Assembly (NCBI GenBank): GCA_963839525.1
Contig: CAWIVJ010000005.1
Location: forward strand, 186,001 to 250,000
Source: CAWIVJ01 sp963839525
GTDB taxonomy: Bacteria > Cyanobacteriota > Vampirovibrionia > Gastranaerophilales > Gastranaerophilaceae
Direction of reading: 5' to 3'
Length of the DNA stretch: 64,000 bases
How positions within the stretch are numbered: position 1 is the first letter of the stretch; each line of letters begins with the position of its first letter. The position numbers and the translations under genes are program-made. A model generated the notes under the pieces. That model had not been told where the DNA came from. It searched no databases and saw nothing but the letters and a program-made list of their open reading frames with translations. Of this stretch, positions 24,830 through 33,141 are shown in pieces.

Positions 24830-26125
24830 ATGAATAACTTATTTAGCGAATTGGAAAAGCAAAATAAACAAGTCCCACTAGCAGAAATGTTGCGCCCAAA
24901 AAATCTGGATGACTTTTTAGGCCAAAGCAATATTTTAGCTCCAAACAGCCCTTTACTGAATCTGCTTAAAACCAATAGGCTTTTTTCTCTCATTCTATGG
25001 GGACCGCCCGGATGTGGAAAAACTACACTAGCAAGATTAATTGCTGCTCAAACCAATAGCCAATTTATTGAAATTTCTGCCGTAACTTCAGGTATAAAAG
25101 AAATTAAAGAATCGATTGAAGCAGCTAAAATGTCACTTAGAAGCGGAATAAAAACAATTTTATTTATTGATGAAATTCATCGTTACTCTAAAACCCAACA
25201 AGATGCTCTTTTGCCGCATTTGGAAAACGGAACGATATTTTTAATAGGCTCAACAACAGAAAACCCTTCTTTTCAGGTTATTCCGGCACTTTTATCCCGT
25301 ATTCAGGTAAGCAGGTTAAATCCGCTTAATGACGAAAGTATTAAAAATATTATTCTTAAAGGCTTCAATTATTTACAAGAAAATTACCAAAAAATTAACT
25401 TTGATGATGAAGTTATAAAATTTATTACAAACCATGCCAGAGGAGATGCCAGAACAGCCCTAAATTTAGTTGAAAACTCTTATTTTGCAAGTAATTTAGC
25501 TAATAATCAAAGAACTTTAAACATAGAAATATTGGAAAATATTTCTCAAAAAAGAAATACAAGGTATTCCCAACAAGAGCATTATGACTGTGCTTCAGCC
25601 TTTCAAAAAAGTTTAAGAGGCTCTGATCCTGACGCTTCTATTTATTATCTGGCAAAGATGATTTCTGCAGGAGAAGATCCCCGATTTATTGCGCGAAGAT
25701 TAATAGTAACAGCTTCTGAAGACGTTGGAAATGCCGATACAAATGCACTTGCAGTTGCAGTCAATGCTTATAAAGCTGTAGAACTTTTAGGTTTGCCTGA
25801 AGGCCGAATTCCTCTTGCTCAAGCAGTGATTTATGTCGCAAAAGCTCCAAAATCTAACTCTGCAATTTGTGCAGTTGATACCGCATTATCTGATATAGAA
25901 AAAGGCTTGGATTACCCTCCGCCAATGCATTTAAGAGATTCTCACTACAAAGATGCGTCTAAATACGGCTTCGGCATAGATTATATTTATTCGCATTCTG
26001 CACCGGAAGTTTATCAGCAATTTATGCCTGATGAGCTGACAGATAAAAAATATGTTAAAGATAATCCTGATATAAAAGTTTGTCCTAAAAATGAAAATTA
26101 TAAGAATGAATTAGAAACCGAATAA
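24830..26125 (+). CDS. rarA: Replication-associated recombination protein A (AAA+ ATPase)
   Basis: RarA/MgsA acts at stalled forks with SSB. The 431-aa length is usual. It begins MNNLFSELEKQNKQVPLAEML, followed by Walker A (LWGPPGCGKTTLARLIA, about 61-77), Walker B (TILFIDEIHRYSKTQQ, about 110) and a sensor 1 region (STTENPSFQV). The C-terminal tetramer domain holds SDPDASIYYLAKMISAGEDP and EDVGNADTNAL. I chose ATG 24830 because the MNNLFSEL start is family-typical and the longer frame begins upstream of the -10 box. A strong stem-loop terminator follows at 26124-26157. Confidence 0.95.
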   Translation: MNNLFSELEKQNKQVPLAEMLRPKNLDDFLGQSNILAPNSPLLNLLKTNRLFSLILWGPPGCGKTTLARLIAAQTNSQFIEISAVTSGIKEIKESIEAAKMSLRSGIKTILFIDEIHRYSKTQQDALLPHLENGTIFLIGSTTENPSFQVIPALLSRIQVSRLNPLNDESIKNIILKGFNYLQENYQKINFDDEVIKFITNHARGDARTALNLVENSYFASNLANNQRTLNIEILENISQKRNTRYSQQEHYDCASAFQKSLRGSDPDASIYYLAKMISAGEDPRFIARRLIVTASEDVGNADTNALAVAVNAYKAVELLGLPEGRIPLAQAVIYVAKAPKSNSAICAVDTALSDIEKGLDYPPPMHLRDSHYKDASKYGFGIDYIYSHSAPEVYQQFMPDELTDKKYVKDNPDIKVCPKNENYKNELETE

Positions 26126-26157
26126 AAAATGCGCCGGGTAAACCCGGCGCATTTTTT
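26124..26157. terminator. Intrinsic terminator, probably bidirectional
   Basis: A GC-rich stem gcgccgggt / acccggcgc is flanked by A6 and T6 and ends rarA as well as the convergent gene at 26185. Confidence 0.9.
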
Positions 26158-26184
26158 ATTCGGTTTATTTTACAGATTCCTTAT

Positions 26185-26550
26185 TTAATCCGCTTTTTCT
26201 TGCTTTTTTATTAAGTTTTTAAAACCATTTTCTAAACTATCAGAAGATTTAGCAACAAAGTTTTTAAATTTATCTAAAAATTTTGCATCTTCCCCAAATT
26301 CGCTGACAACATCATAATCTTTCAAAAGAGTTTTTCTTGCTACAACAGCACCGCCACAAATAACAGCAGCTACTAAAATAATCTTGCCTAAAAAGCTTAA
26401 AAATCCGCCTCTTCTTTGAGAAGGGTAGGTCGCAGGCATCATTAAATCACGCCTTGAATAATAACCCGGGGTGCTTAACTGCTCTTGAGAGACCACATCC
26501 ATAGCTTGAATATTTTTCCCGGGAGGTGTTGTAGAAATAGAATGAACCAT
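26185..26550 (-). CDS. Lineage-specific single-span membrane protein
   Basis: This unrecognised 121-aa protein has a polar, Ser/Thr/Pro-rich N-terminal 55 residues (ISTTPPGKN, SYSRR-like QRRGG end), one membrane span (about 58-76, FLGKIILVAAVICGGAVVA), then a charged helical tail. It is predicted to lie in the inner membrane with the N-terminal arm in the cytoplasm (positive residues before the span). It is alone between rarA and the alcohol dehydrogenase gene. AAAGGAT is upstream of the ATG. No function can be suggested. Confidence 0.7.
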   Translation of the reverse strand: MVHSISTTPPGKNIQAMDVVSQEQLSTPGYYSRRDLMMPATYPSQRRGGFLSFLGKIILVAAVICGGAVVARKTLLKDYDVVSEFGEDAKFLDKFKNFVAKSSDSLENGFKNLIKKQEKAD

Positions 26551-26698
26551 ATCGAGTTATCCTTTTTATTTAACACTTCTTATTTATATAAATAAACCAA
26601 AAAAGAACTTTTTTTTTACCCTAATTTAAAAAATTTTTTTTAAAAAAGTAAAAAACTCTTTCTATCAAAGAAAAAATTCGTATTTACATTTCTTAATG

Positions 26699-27853
26699 TT
26701 AAGAATTTTTCAAAATATCATAAACCATTTCCGGCGTAACTTTCAAATCTTCCCCTAAAAGAGTTCCCCGCTCTTTAAATCTGTCTTTAATTCTTTGTGC
26801 AGCTTCAAGCGAATCTACTTTATAGTCTGAAAGCTTTGTCTTCATTCCAATTGAGTTAAAGAACTCTTCTGTTTTTTCAATAGCACAATCACTCGCTTTT
26901 AAGTCATCCGTTTCGAAGCATCTATAAACTTCCCTTGCCAATTTTGCAAGTTTTTGAGATTTTTCTTTCTTCCTTTCTTTCCAGAGTCGAGGAAGCACTA
27001 CAGCTAAACTTTGGCCATGATCAAGTCCGTAAACAGCGGTTAATTCATGCCCGATTCTATGTGTAGACCAATCCTGAACAGCGCCTAAGGAAAGCCAATA
27101 GTTTAATCCACAGGTTGCGCACCAGCAAATATTCGCTTTTGCACCATAATCAATATTATTTTTTAGCACTTTAGGTGCTTCTTGAATTAAGGTTTTAATT
27201 AATCCTAAAGCCCAACAATCTTGCAAAGGAGTATTAACATCATAAGTAGCATAAAGCTCCATTACATGAACAAAAGTATCTACAATTCCGTTTCTGACTT
27301 GCTGAAGTGGTAAACTATAAGTTGTTTCAGGGTCAATTATAGAAAACTTTGGATAAAGCAAAGGATTTCTTACCGCAAATTTTTCCTTCGTACTTAAACG
27401 TGAAATTACAGCTGCGCAATTCATTTCAGAACCTGTTGCCGGAAGTGTCATAACAGAACCGACCGGAAGAGCTTCATCAAAAGATACTTCTTTTGAAACC
27501 AAATCATAAGGGTCTTCTCCTTTATATTTTGAAGCTGCTGCAATAAATTTTGTTCCGTCAAGAACTGATCCTCCGCCAACTGCAAGAAGAAAATCAACAT
27601 TTTCTTCTTTTACAATTTCAACAGCCTTCATGCAAGTTTCATAAGCAGGGTTAGGTTCAATTCCTGAAAATTCAAAAACTTTATGGTCCTTAAGGGCTTT
27701 TTTAACCTGATCATAAACGCCATTTCTCTTAATTGAACCGCCACCGTAAATCATCAATACTTTTTTATCTTTATCAATTAATTCACTTAATTTAGCAATC
27801 GAACCTTTACCGAAAACGACTCTTGTCGGACAGTAAAATTCAAAATTATTCAT
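26699..27853 (-). CDS. Iron-containing alcohol dehydrogenase (YqhD/butanol dehydrogenase type)
   Basis: The 384-aa product is a group III metal-dependent, NAD(P)-linked alcohol/aldehyde oxidoreductase. GGGSVLDGTKFIAA (about 96-109) and ATGSEMN (about 143-149) bind the cofactor. The metal ligands are Asp and His in NGIVDTFVHVMEL and two His in DWSTHRIGHELTAVYGLDHG. Homologues reduce aldehydes to alcohols in fermentation or detoxify reactive aldehydes. The real substrate is unknown. The gene begins 19 nt after the metE stop and is probably co-transcribed with it. Confidence 0.9.
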   Translation of the reverse strand: MNNFEFYCPTRVVFGKGSIAKLSELIDKDKKVLMIYGGGSIKRNGVYDQVKKALKDHKVFEFSGIEPNPAYETCMKAVEIVKEENVDFLLAVGGGSVLDGTKFIAAASKYKGEDPYDLVSKEVSFDEALPVGSVMTLPATGSEMNCAAVISRLSTKEKFAVRNPLLYPKFSIIDPETTYSLPLQQVRNGIVDTFVHVMELYATYDVNTPLQDCWALGLIKTLIQEAPKVLKNNIDYGAKANICWCATCGLNYWLSLGAVQDWSTHRIGHELTAVYGLDHGQSLAVVLPRLWKERKKEKSQKLAKLAREVYRCFETDDLKASDCAIEKTEEFFNSIGMKTKLSDYKVDSLEAAQRIKDRFKERGTLLGEDLKVTPEMVYDILKNS

Positions 27854-27872
27854 AAAAAATCTCCCTGTTTAT

Positions 27873-30116
27873 TTAATATTTTTTTCTTAAATTTTTTGCT
27901 GCGCAAACCATATTCTTTAATGCAGGAATTGTTTCTGCATAACCTCTGGTTTTTAATCCACAGTCAGGGTTTATCCAAAACAAATTTTTATCAATAACTT
28001 TTACTGACCTTTCAACAACTGCTTCCATTTCTTCAATAGATGGAATTCTTGGAGAATGTATATCATAAACTCCAAGACCTATGCCATGGTCATAATTTAA
28101 TTTTTCAAAAACCCCAATTATCTCGCCCTGGCTTCGTGAAGCTTCAATTGATATTACATCTGAATCCATATCATAAATACTTTGAAGAATTTCATTAAAT
28201 TCAGAGTAGCACATATGTGTATGAATTTGTGTTTCGGATTTAACACTTTCATTTGTAAGTTTAAAAGCATTCACAGCCCAATCGAGATAAGGTTTTTGCT
28301 TGCTTTTTCTCAAAGGCATGCCTTCTCTGAAAGCAGCTTCATCAATTTGAATAATTTTAATTCCGGCTTTTTCCAAATCAATAACTTCATCTTTCAAAGC
28401 TAAGCCTATTTGATAAGCTATTTCCTTTTTTGAAATATCTTTTCTGTAAAAAGACCAGTTTAAGATAGTTACAGGACCTGTTAACATACCTTTCATAGGC
28501 TTTTCAGTAATTGATTGGGCATAAACTATTTCATCAACCGTCATTTTCTCAGGTCTTGAAACATCACCATAAATAACCGGTGGTCTTACACAGCGGCTTC
28601 CGTAGGATTGTACCCAACCATTTTTAGTAAAAGCAAAACCATCAAGCTTTTGCCCAAAATATTCTACCATGTCTGTTCTTTCAAATTCACCATGTACAAG
28701 AACATCAAGTTCAAGTTCCTCTTGAAGGTCAACAACTTTTTTTATTTCGCTTTTAATAAATTTATCATATTCTTCTTTTGAAATTAAACCTTTTTTAAAA
28801 TCAGCTCTCATTTTTCTGACTTCAGGGGTTTGAGGATAACTTCCGATTGTAGTGGTTGGGAATAATGGTAAATTTAATATTTCTTGCTGCTTCTTAATTC
28901 TTTCTCCAAAACTCTCAACTCTTCCTATTTTACTTTCAACGATTTCCGAAGCTGCTTTTAAAACAGTTTCATTTTTAAATATTTTTCTTACAGCATCAAA
29001 ATCCTGAGCCGGAACAGATACCTTATCATTGATTATCCCTTTTAAAGTACTCAATTCCTCTAATCTATTATCAGCAAAGGACAGAAGCTGGATTAAATTT
29101 TTATCCATAGTTTCTTTTTCTGCCTCAAGAGAAACAGGAAGATGGAAAAGTGGAGAAGAATTTGAAATAATCAAATTTTCATCTCCGATTATTTTAATTA
29201 ATTCATTAACTAAGTCGACCGTTTTTTTATAATCGGTTTTCCAAATATCACGACCTGAAACAACTCCTGCGATAAGTTTTTTGTTTTTTGGAAAGCCAAA
29301 CTTTTTAACATTTTCAAAATTTTCATTATTAACAACAAAGTCAAGACCTATTGCTTGTACGGGAAGTTTATTTACAATAGTTTCATAAGCAGAAATGCTT
29401 TCATAGTAAGTTTGAACTTGAATGTCAATGCTGACATTTTCTGTTACGACATTATAGCCGTTAAGCAAATCTTTTATTTCTTCAGCCGACAAATCCAAAA
29501 CAAGTGCAGGTTCATCAATCTGTACGGTTTTCACACCATTTTGTGCAAGTTCTTTTAATATTTCATTATATAATCCTGAAATTTTATTAAGTAATTTAGC
29601 AAAATCATTTTTCTGATAACCTTTTGCCAATTTTAAAAATGTAAAAGGACCAACAAGGCTTGGAACTGTTTCAATTCCAAATTTTTCTTTTGTCCACAAA
29701 TACGCTTCAAGCGGTCTATTTTTCTTTAATTCAAACTCTCCGTTAATTTCAGGCACAATATAATGATAATTTGAGTCAAACCATTTTGTCATTTCACAGG
29801 CGATAGCCCTATCATTTCCTCTTGCCATTGAAAAATAAAGCTCTGTACTATCCTTTACATCAGAAAATCTTTCAGGAATAACTCCAAACATTGTTGATAA
29901 ATCTAAAATAAAATCATAAAGTGAAAAATCATTCGAACTTATAAAATCAATACCTGCTTGTTGCTGCTTATAAATTCTTGAGTGATTTACAGCCTCTGCC
30001 TGCTCAAAAAACTCTTCTTTTGTAATCTTTTTAGACCAATAATTTTCTAAAGCTTTTTTAAGCTCACGGCTTCCCCCAATCTTAGGATATCCAAAACTTT
30101 TTGTTAAAACAGACAT
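27873..30116 (-). CDS. metE: Cobalamin-independent methionine synthase
   Basis: MetE moves a methyl group from 5-methyl-tetrahydropteroyl-triglutamate to homocysteine. Both barrels are present at 747 aa. KSFGYPKIGGSRELKKALE opens the N-terminal barrel, and FPTTTIGSYPQTPEVRK opens the second at about 415. The zinc ligands are His and Cys in IHTHMCYSEF (about 635-645), a Glu further on, and Cys in NPDCGLKTRGYAE (about 718). GGAGGA precedes the ATG. The 67-nt upstream region is too short for a cobalamin or SAM riboswitch. Confidence 0.96.
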   Translation of the reverse strand: MSVLTKSFGYPKIGGSRELKKALENYWSKKITKEEFFEQAEAVNHSRIYKQQQAGIDFISSNDFSLYDFILDLSTMFGVIPERFSDVKDSTELYFSMARGNDRAIACEMTKWFDSNYHYIVPEINGEFELKKNRPLEAYLWTKEKFGIETVPSLVGPFTFLKLAKGYQKNDFAKLLNKISGLYNEILKELAQNGVKTVQIDEPALVLDLSAEEIKDLLNGYNVVTENVSIDIQVQTYYESISAYETIVNKLPVQAIGLDFVVNNENFENVKKFGFPKNKKLIAGVVSGRDIWKTDYKKTVDLVNELIKIIGDENLIISNSSPLFHLPVSLEAEKETMDKNLIQLLSFADNRLEELSTLKGIINDKVSVPAQDFDAVRKIFKNETVLKAASEIVESKIGRVESFGERIKKQQEILNLPLFPTTTIGSYPQTPEVRKMRADFKKGLISKEEYDKFIKSEIKKVVDLQEELELDVLVHGEFERTDMVEYFGQKLDGFAFTKNGWVQSYGSRCVRPPVIYGDVSRPEKMTVDEIVYAQSITEKPMKGMLTGPVTILNWSFYRKDISKKEIAYQIGLALKDEVIDLEKAGIKIIQIDEAAFREGMPLRKSKQKPYLDWAVNAFKLTNESVKSETQIHTHMCYSEFNEILQSIYDMDSDVISIEASRSQGEIIGVFEKLNYDHGIGLGVYDIHSPRIPSIEEMEAVVERSVKVIDKNLFWINPDCGLKTRGYAETIPALKNMVCAAKNLRKKY

Positions 30117-30183
30117 AAATCCTCCTCATAAAATTTAAACCAACTATTGCTTAATATTATGATTAAAAAAAAAAATTGTCAAA

Positions 30184-31173
30184 TTATTCTTTATTATTTC
30201 TATAGCCAATTCCTGCTCTATATCCTGAAATTGAGTATAAAATAGGCAATGCCGGTTCAATCCATTTTAATCCCGACATAACTGCGACTGTTGCAATGTC
30301 ATCAATATGCAAACCCATGTCTAAAAGTTCCGGTGTTCTCTCTGAATATAAGCCTCCTTCTTTGTGCTTATTCCCCAACATCGGATCAATAATTTTCTTT
30401 CCTACTAAATTTGCCATTGCACTGCCGAAAATAAGTCCTGTTAAAATAATTCCCAAAATCATTCCTGCTGCACGTACAGATTTTGATTGTATTTTTGCTT
30501 TTTCCATAGCAAACAGAGCTGCTCCTGAACCTATATTGCACAAAAAGATATTAGCAAGATATTGATAAGTTCCTTCTTTAATTTTATTTGGAATTCTTTC
30601 TTTCCAATCTTTTTCTGTTAATTTATCACCGGCAATTCCACCTATTATTCCACCCAAAACTGGAGTTGCTCCTAATATTGATAACTTTCCTATTTCGGAA
30701 AAAATATGTTTTGAATCAATATTTTCAGGATTCGGAATAAGTTTGCCTAAAAAATCTCTACCTTTTTTGTTTTCGCCTAATTCTTCAAAAATAATTTTAA
30801 TCTCAGAAAATTTTAAAACATTTTTTTTTGCTTTATTTAAAATTTCTGAGATTACTTCTGTAACCTTATTATTTTTTAAAAAATTGTCAATCAATTCAGA
30901 AGAATTTACTTTTGAACAATGATGACAATGAGCATGTTCTTTTATAACTTTTGCAGCAATTTTTGGAGCTAAAAGCGCAGATACAATTGTTGCAGTTAAA
31001 ACAGCAATACTTTTAATACTTTCTTTATATCTTTCTTCTCTCGGTACTTTTTGTACTTGGTTTATAATAAATCCTGTTCCACCCACAATAAGAATTGCGG
31101 GTACAGCTTTTGAAAACTTTTTCACAAGCTTTGGCTGATCTAGATATTTGCCGAATGCTGATAATACTTTCAT
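30184..31173 (-). CDS. Polytopic membrane protein with HAHCHHC motif
   Basis: This unrecognised 329-aa protein has about six hydrophobic segments: near 23-40, 53-75, 172-190, 210-226, 238-262 and 295-318. A dense EHAHCHHC cluster follows the second segment (about residues 80-86), a plausible metal-binding site. About 75 polar residues follow before the next hydrophobic block. The N-terminus LSAFGKYL carries an FGK element like other lineage-specific proteins here. Metal transport or sensing is possible but unproven. Confidence 0.72.
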   Translation of the reverse strand: MKVLSAFGKYLDQPKLVKKFSKAVPAILIVGGTGFIINQVQKVPREERYKESIKSIAVLTATIVSALLAPKIAAKVIKEHAHCHHCSKVNSSELIDNFLKNNKVTEVISEILNKAKKNVLKFSEIKIIFEELGENKKGRDFLGKLIPNPENIDSKHIFSEIGKLSILGATPVLGGIIGGIAGDKLTEKDWKERIPNKIKEGTYQYLANIFLCNIGSGAALFAMEKAKIQSKSVRAAGMILGIILTGLIFGSAMANLVGKKIIDPMLGNKHKEGGLYSERTPELLDMGLHIDDIATVAVMSGLKWIEPALPILYSISGYRAGIGYRNNKE

Positions 31174-31234
31174 TTCTTACATTTTCTTTTATAAGTCTGA
31201 TAAAACATATTGCTTAGTTGGACTATCCCGTAAC

Positions 31235-31262
31235 TTGCTAATAAATCTGTAAATTCTATAAT
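31235..31262 (+). promoter_or_regulatory. Promoter of pabBC, leaderless-type
   Basis: TTGCTA (31235-31240), a 16-nt spacer and TATAAT (31257-31262) end 7 nt before the ATG at 31270. There is no Shine-Dalgarno. Confidence 0.6.
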
Positions 31263-31269
31263 AAATTAT

Positions 31270-33141
31270 ATGCAAATATTTGCCAATAAAAAATTTGAAA
31301 ATCCTGTTAGAATTCTTTACGCTTTTGATAAAGAAAGTTTTATTGAAGCGTTTTCGCAAATTGAAAATTTGCGAAAACGCCAGAATCATTATCTTCTCGG
31401 TTACATTCACTACGAAGCAAAAGATATTTTTTTGGGAAAAAAGATAAAATCCAAATATCCTTTGTTGTACTTTGAAGTTTACTGTCATTGCGAGGAAGGG
31501 CAAAGCCCTGACGCGGCAATCCAAGAAAATAATTTTGGATTGCTTCACTCCGTTCGCAATGACTTAATACCTTTGGTTAATTATAAAACTTACTCAAAAG
31601 CAATTGCACAAATCAAAGAAGAAATTGCTAACGGCAACACTTATGAAATAAATTACACTTACGATTATAAAATTAAAACTGATATTGACGGGTTTGAACT
31701 TTATAAAAACATTCTGCCTCAACAAACAACACCTTATAATGCTTATATTAAAAATGAATATGAAGAAATTTTATCTTTTTCCCCCGAACTATTTTTTGAG
31801 CTGGAAAACAATAAGATTAGAACAAAACCAATGAAAGGCACTATAAAAAGAGGAAAAAACGAGGAAGAGGATAAAGCAAATATTGAATTTTTAAAAAATA
31901 ATATTAAAAACAGAGCCGAAAATGTCATGATTGTTGACTTATTACGTAATGACTTAGGAAAAATCGCAAAAACAGGCACTGTTAAAGTTGATAAATTATT
32001 TGATATTGAAACTCACCCTACAGTTCATCAAATGACCTCTGAAATTATTGCTGAACTTGAAGAAAAAACAACTCTTTTTGAAATTTTTGAAGCTATTTTT
32101 CCTTGCGGATCAATAACAGGTGCGCCTAAAATCAGTACAATGGAAATTATAGATAAAATCGAAGTCGGCAAAAGAGAAGTTTACTGCGGAGCAATCGGAT
32201 TAATTTCTCCCGAAAAAACTGTTTTTTCTGTTCCAATAAGAATTTTACAAAAAAAAGCAAAAGAAAATTTCTTTTTATGCAGAGTAGGCGGAGCAATCGT
32301 ATGGGATTCAACCCCAAAAGAAGAATGGGAAGAAACACTCACTAAAATAAGTTTTCTTAATAAAGCTTTATGTCATTGCGAGGAAGAGGTAAACGTTTTG
32401 CCCCAAGCTAAAGAATGTTCATGTCATTGTGAGGAAGGGCATAACTCTGACACGGCAATCCAGGAAAATAATTTCGAATTGACTTACTCAGTTCGCAACG
32501 ACGTAATGGTAGGTCGGGCATACCTGCCCGACAATATAAAACTTGTCGAAACAATCCTTATTAAAAATGGTGAAATAAAATATAAAAACAAACATTTTGC
32601 CAGAATGGAAAAATCAGCAAAAGAATTGGGATTTAAGTTTCCTCAATCATTTCACTCTTCGCCCTTCGCTCTTCACGAAAATAAAGAAAAAGACCTTATC
32701 CTACGAATTTTATTAAACAAAGAAGGATGCTTTGAAACACAGTATCTGACTTTGGATAAAATAAAAACAAACAAAGTTATTATTTCCAATAACAAAATAG
32801 ACAGCAAAAAAAATCTTTTATTGCATAAAACAACCTTCCGTCCATGGTACGAAGATTCAATGAATAAGATAAAAAACAATAAAATTTTTGACGAGATTTT
32901 TTTCAATAAAAAAGGTGAATTAACCGAAGGTGCAAGAAGCAATATAATTCTGCAAATTGACGGGCAATTATTTACTCCGCCTGTTGAATGTGGGCTTTTA
33001 AACGGAATTATGAGGCAGGAATTAATAAAACAAAAAAAAATTAAAGAAAAAAATTTATATCTTAAAGAATTAAAAAAAGCAGAGAAAGTTTTCTGTATTA
33101 ATTCAGTTCGCGGTATTGTGGAGGTAGAAATTGATTGGTAA
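31270..33141 (+). CDS. pabBC: Fused aminodeoxychorismate synthase component I / aminodeoxychorismate lyase
   Basis: The enzyme makes p-aminobenzoate for folate: the PabB part aminates chorismate using ammonia from PabA, and the PabC part (class IV PLP fold) releases PABA. PabB motifs include EINYTYDY, FSPELFFE, KPMKGTIKRG, DLLRNDLGK and PCGSITGAPKISTMEII; YCGAIGLI follows. The lyase (from about 425) has IKNGEIKYKNKHFARMEKSA and LTEGARSNI. In-frame palindromic repeats are translated at residues about 72-98 and 368-422 and together give two near-identical CHCEEG...AIQENNF...SVRND peptides. At 623 aa it is about 70 residues longer than expected. pabA overlaps by 11 nt. Confidence 0.92.
   Translation: MQIFANKKFENPVRILYAFDKESFIEAFSQIENLRKRQNHYLLGYIHYEAKDIFLGKKIKSKYPLLYFEVYCHCEEGQSPDAAIQENNFGLLHSVRNDLIPLVNYKTYSKAIAQIKEEIANGNTYEINYTYDYKIKTDIDGFELYKNILPQQTTPYNAYIKNEYEEILSFSPELFFELENNKIRTKPMKGTIKRGKNEEEDKANIEFLKNNIKNRAENVMIVDLLRNDLGKIAKTGTVKVDKLFDIETHPTVHQMTSEIIAELEEKTTLFEIFEAIFPCGSITGAPKISTMEIIDKIEVGKREVYCGAIGLISPEKTVFSVPIRILQKKAKENFFLCRVGGAIVWDSTPKEEWEETLTKISFLNKALCHCEEEVNVLPQAKECSCHCEEGHNSDTAIQENNFELTYSVRNDVMVGRAYLPDNIKLVETILIKNGEIKYKNKHFARMEKSAKELGFKFPQSFHSSPFALHENKEKDLILRILLNKEGCFETQYLTLDKIKTNKVIISNNKIDSKKNLLLHKTTFRPWYEDSMNKIKNNKIFDEIFFNKKGELTEGARSNIILQIDGQLFTPPVECGLLNGIMRQELIKQKKIKEKNLYLKELKKAEKVFCINSVRGIVEVEIDW
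31348..31380. repeat. Perfect hairpin in pabBC
   Basis: Arms gcgttttcgcaaatt (31348-31362) and its exact complement (31366-31380) surround a 3-nt loop in the N-terminal PabB coding region. Confidence 0.8.
31483..31565. repeat. Translated palindromic repeat, TCATTGCGA type, copy 1
   Basis: The element opens TGTCATTGCGAGGA and closes TCGCAATGAC, with inner GGGC/GCCC and CAATCCAA/TTGGATTG hairpins. It lies in frame in the PabB N-terminal lobe and adds about 27 residues. Similar SRP/RPE-like repeats are common between genes in many bacteria. Confidence 0.85.
32371..32503. repeat. Translated palindromic repeats, TCATTGCGA type, copies 2 and 3
   Basis: A truncated left end at 32371-32388 (TGTCATTGCGAGGAAGAG) is followed by a nearly whole, degenerate copy at 32422-32503. 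Together they form the linker between the PabB and PabC parts. Confidence 0.8.
32509..32533. repeat. Short palindrome GTCGGGCA-TGCCCGAC in pabBC
   Basis: GTAGGTCGGGCA and TGCCCGAC flank a 4-nt loop; the stem is at 32513-32532. It is adjacent to the copy 3 repeat and in frame. A related GTTGGGCT palindrome lies in pabA (33629-33648). Confidence 0.75.

Noticed and set aside
30117..30183. Riboswitch upstream of metE
   Set aside because: The gap is only 67 nt, AT-rich and without conserved riboswitch words.
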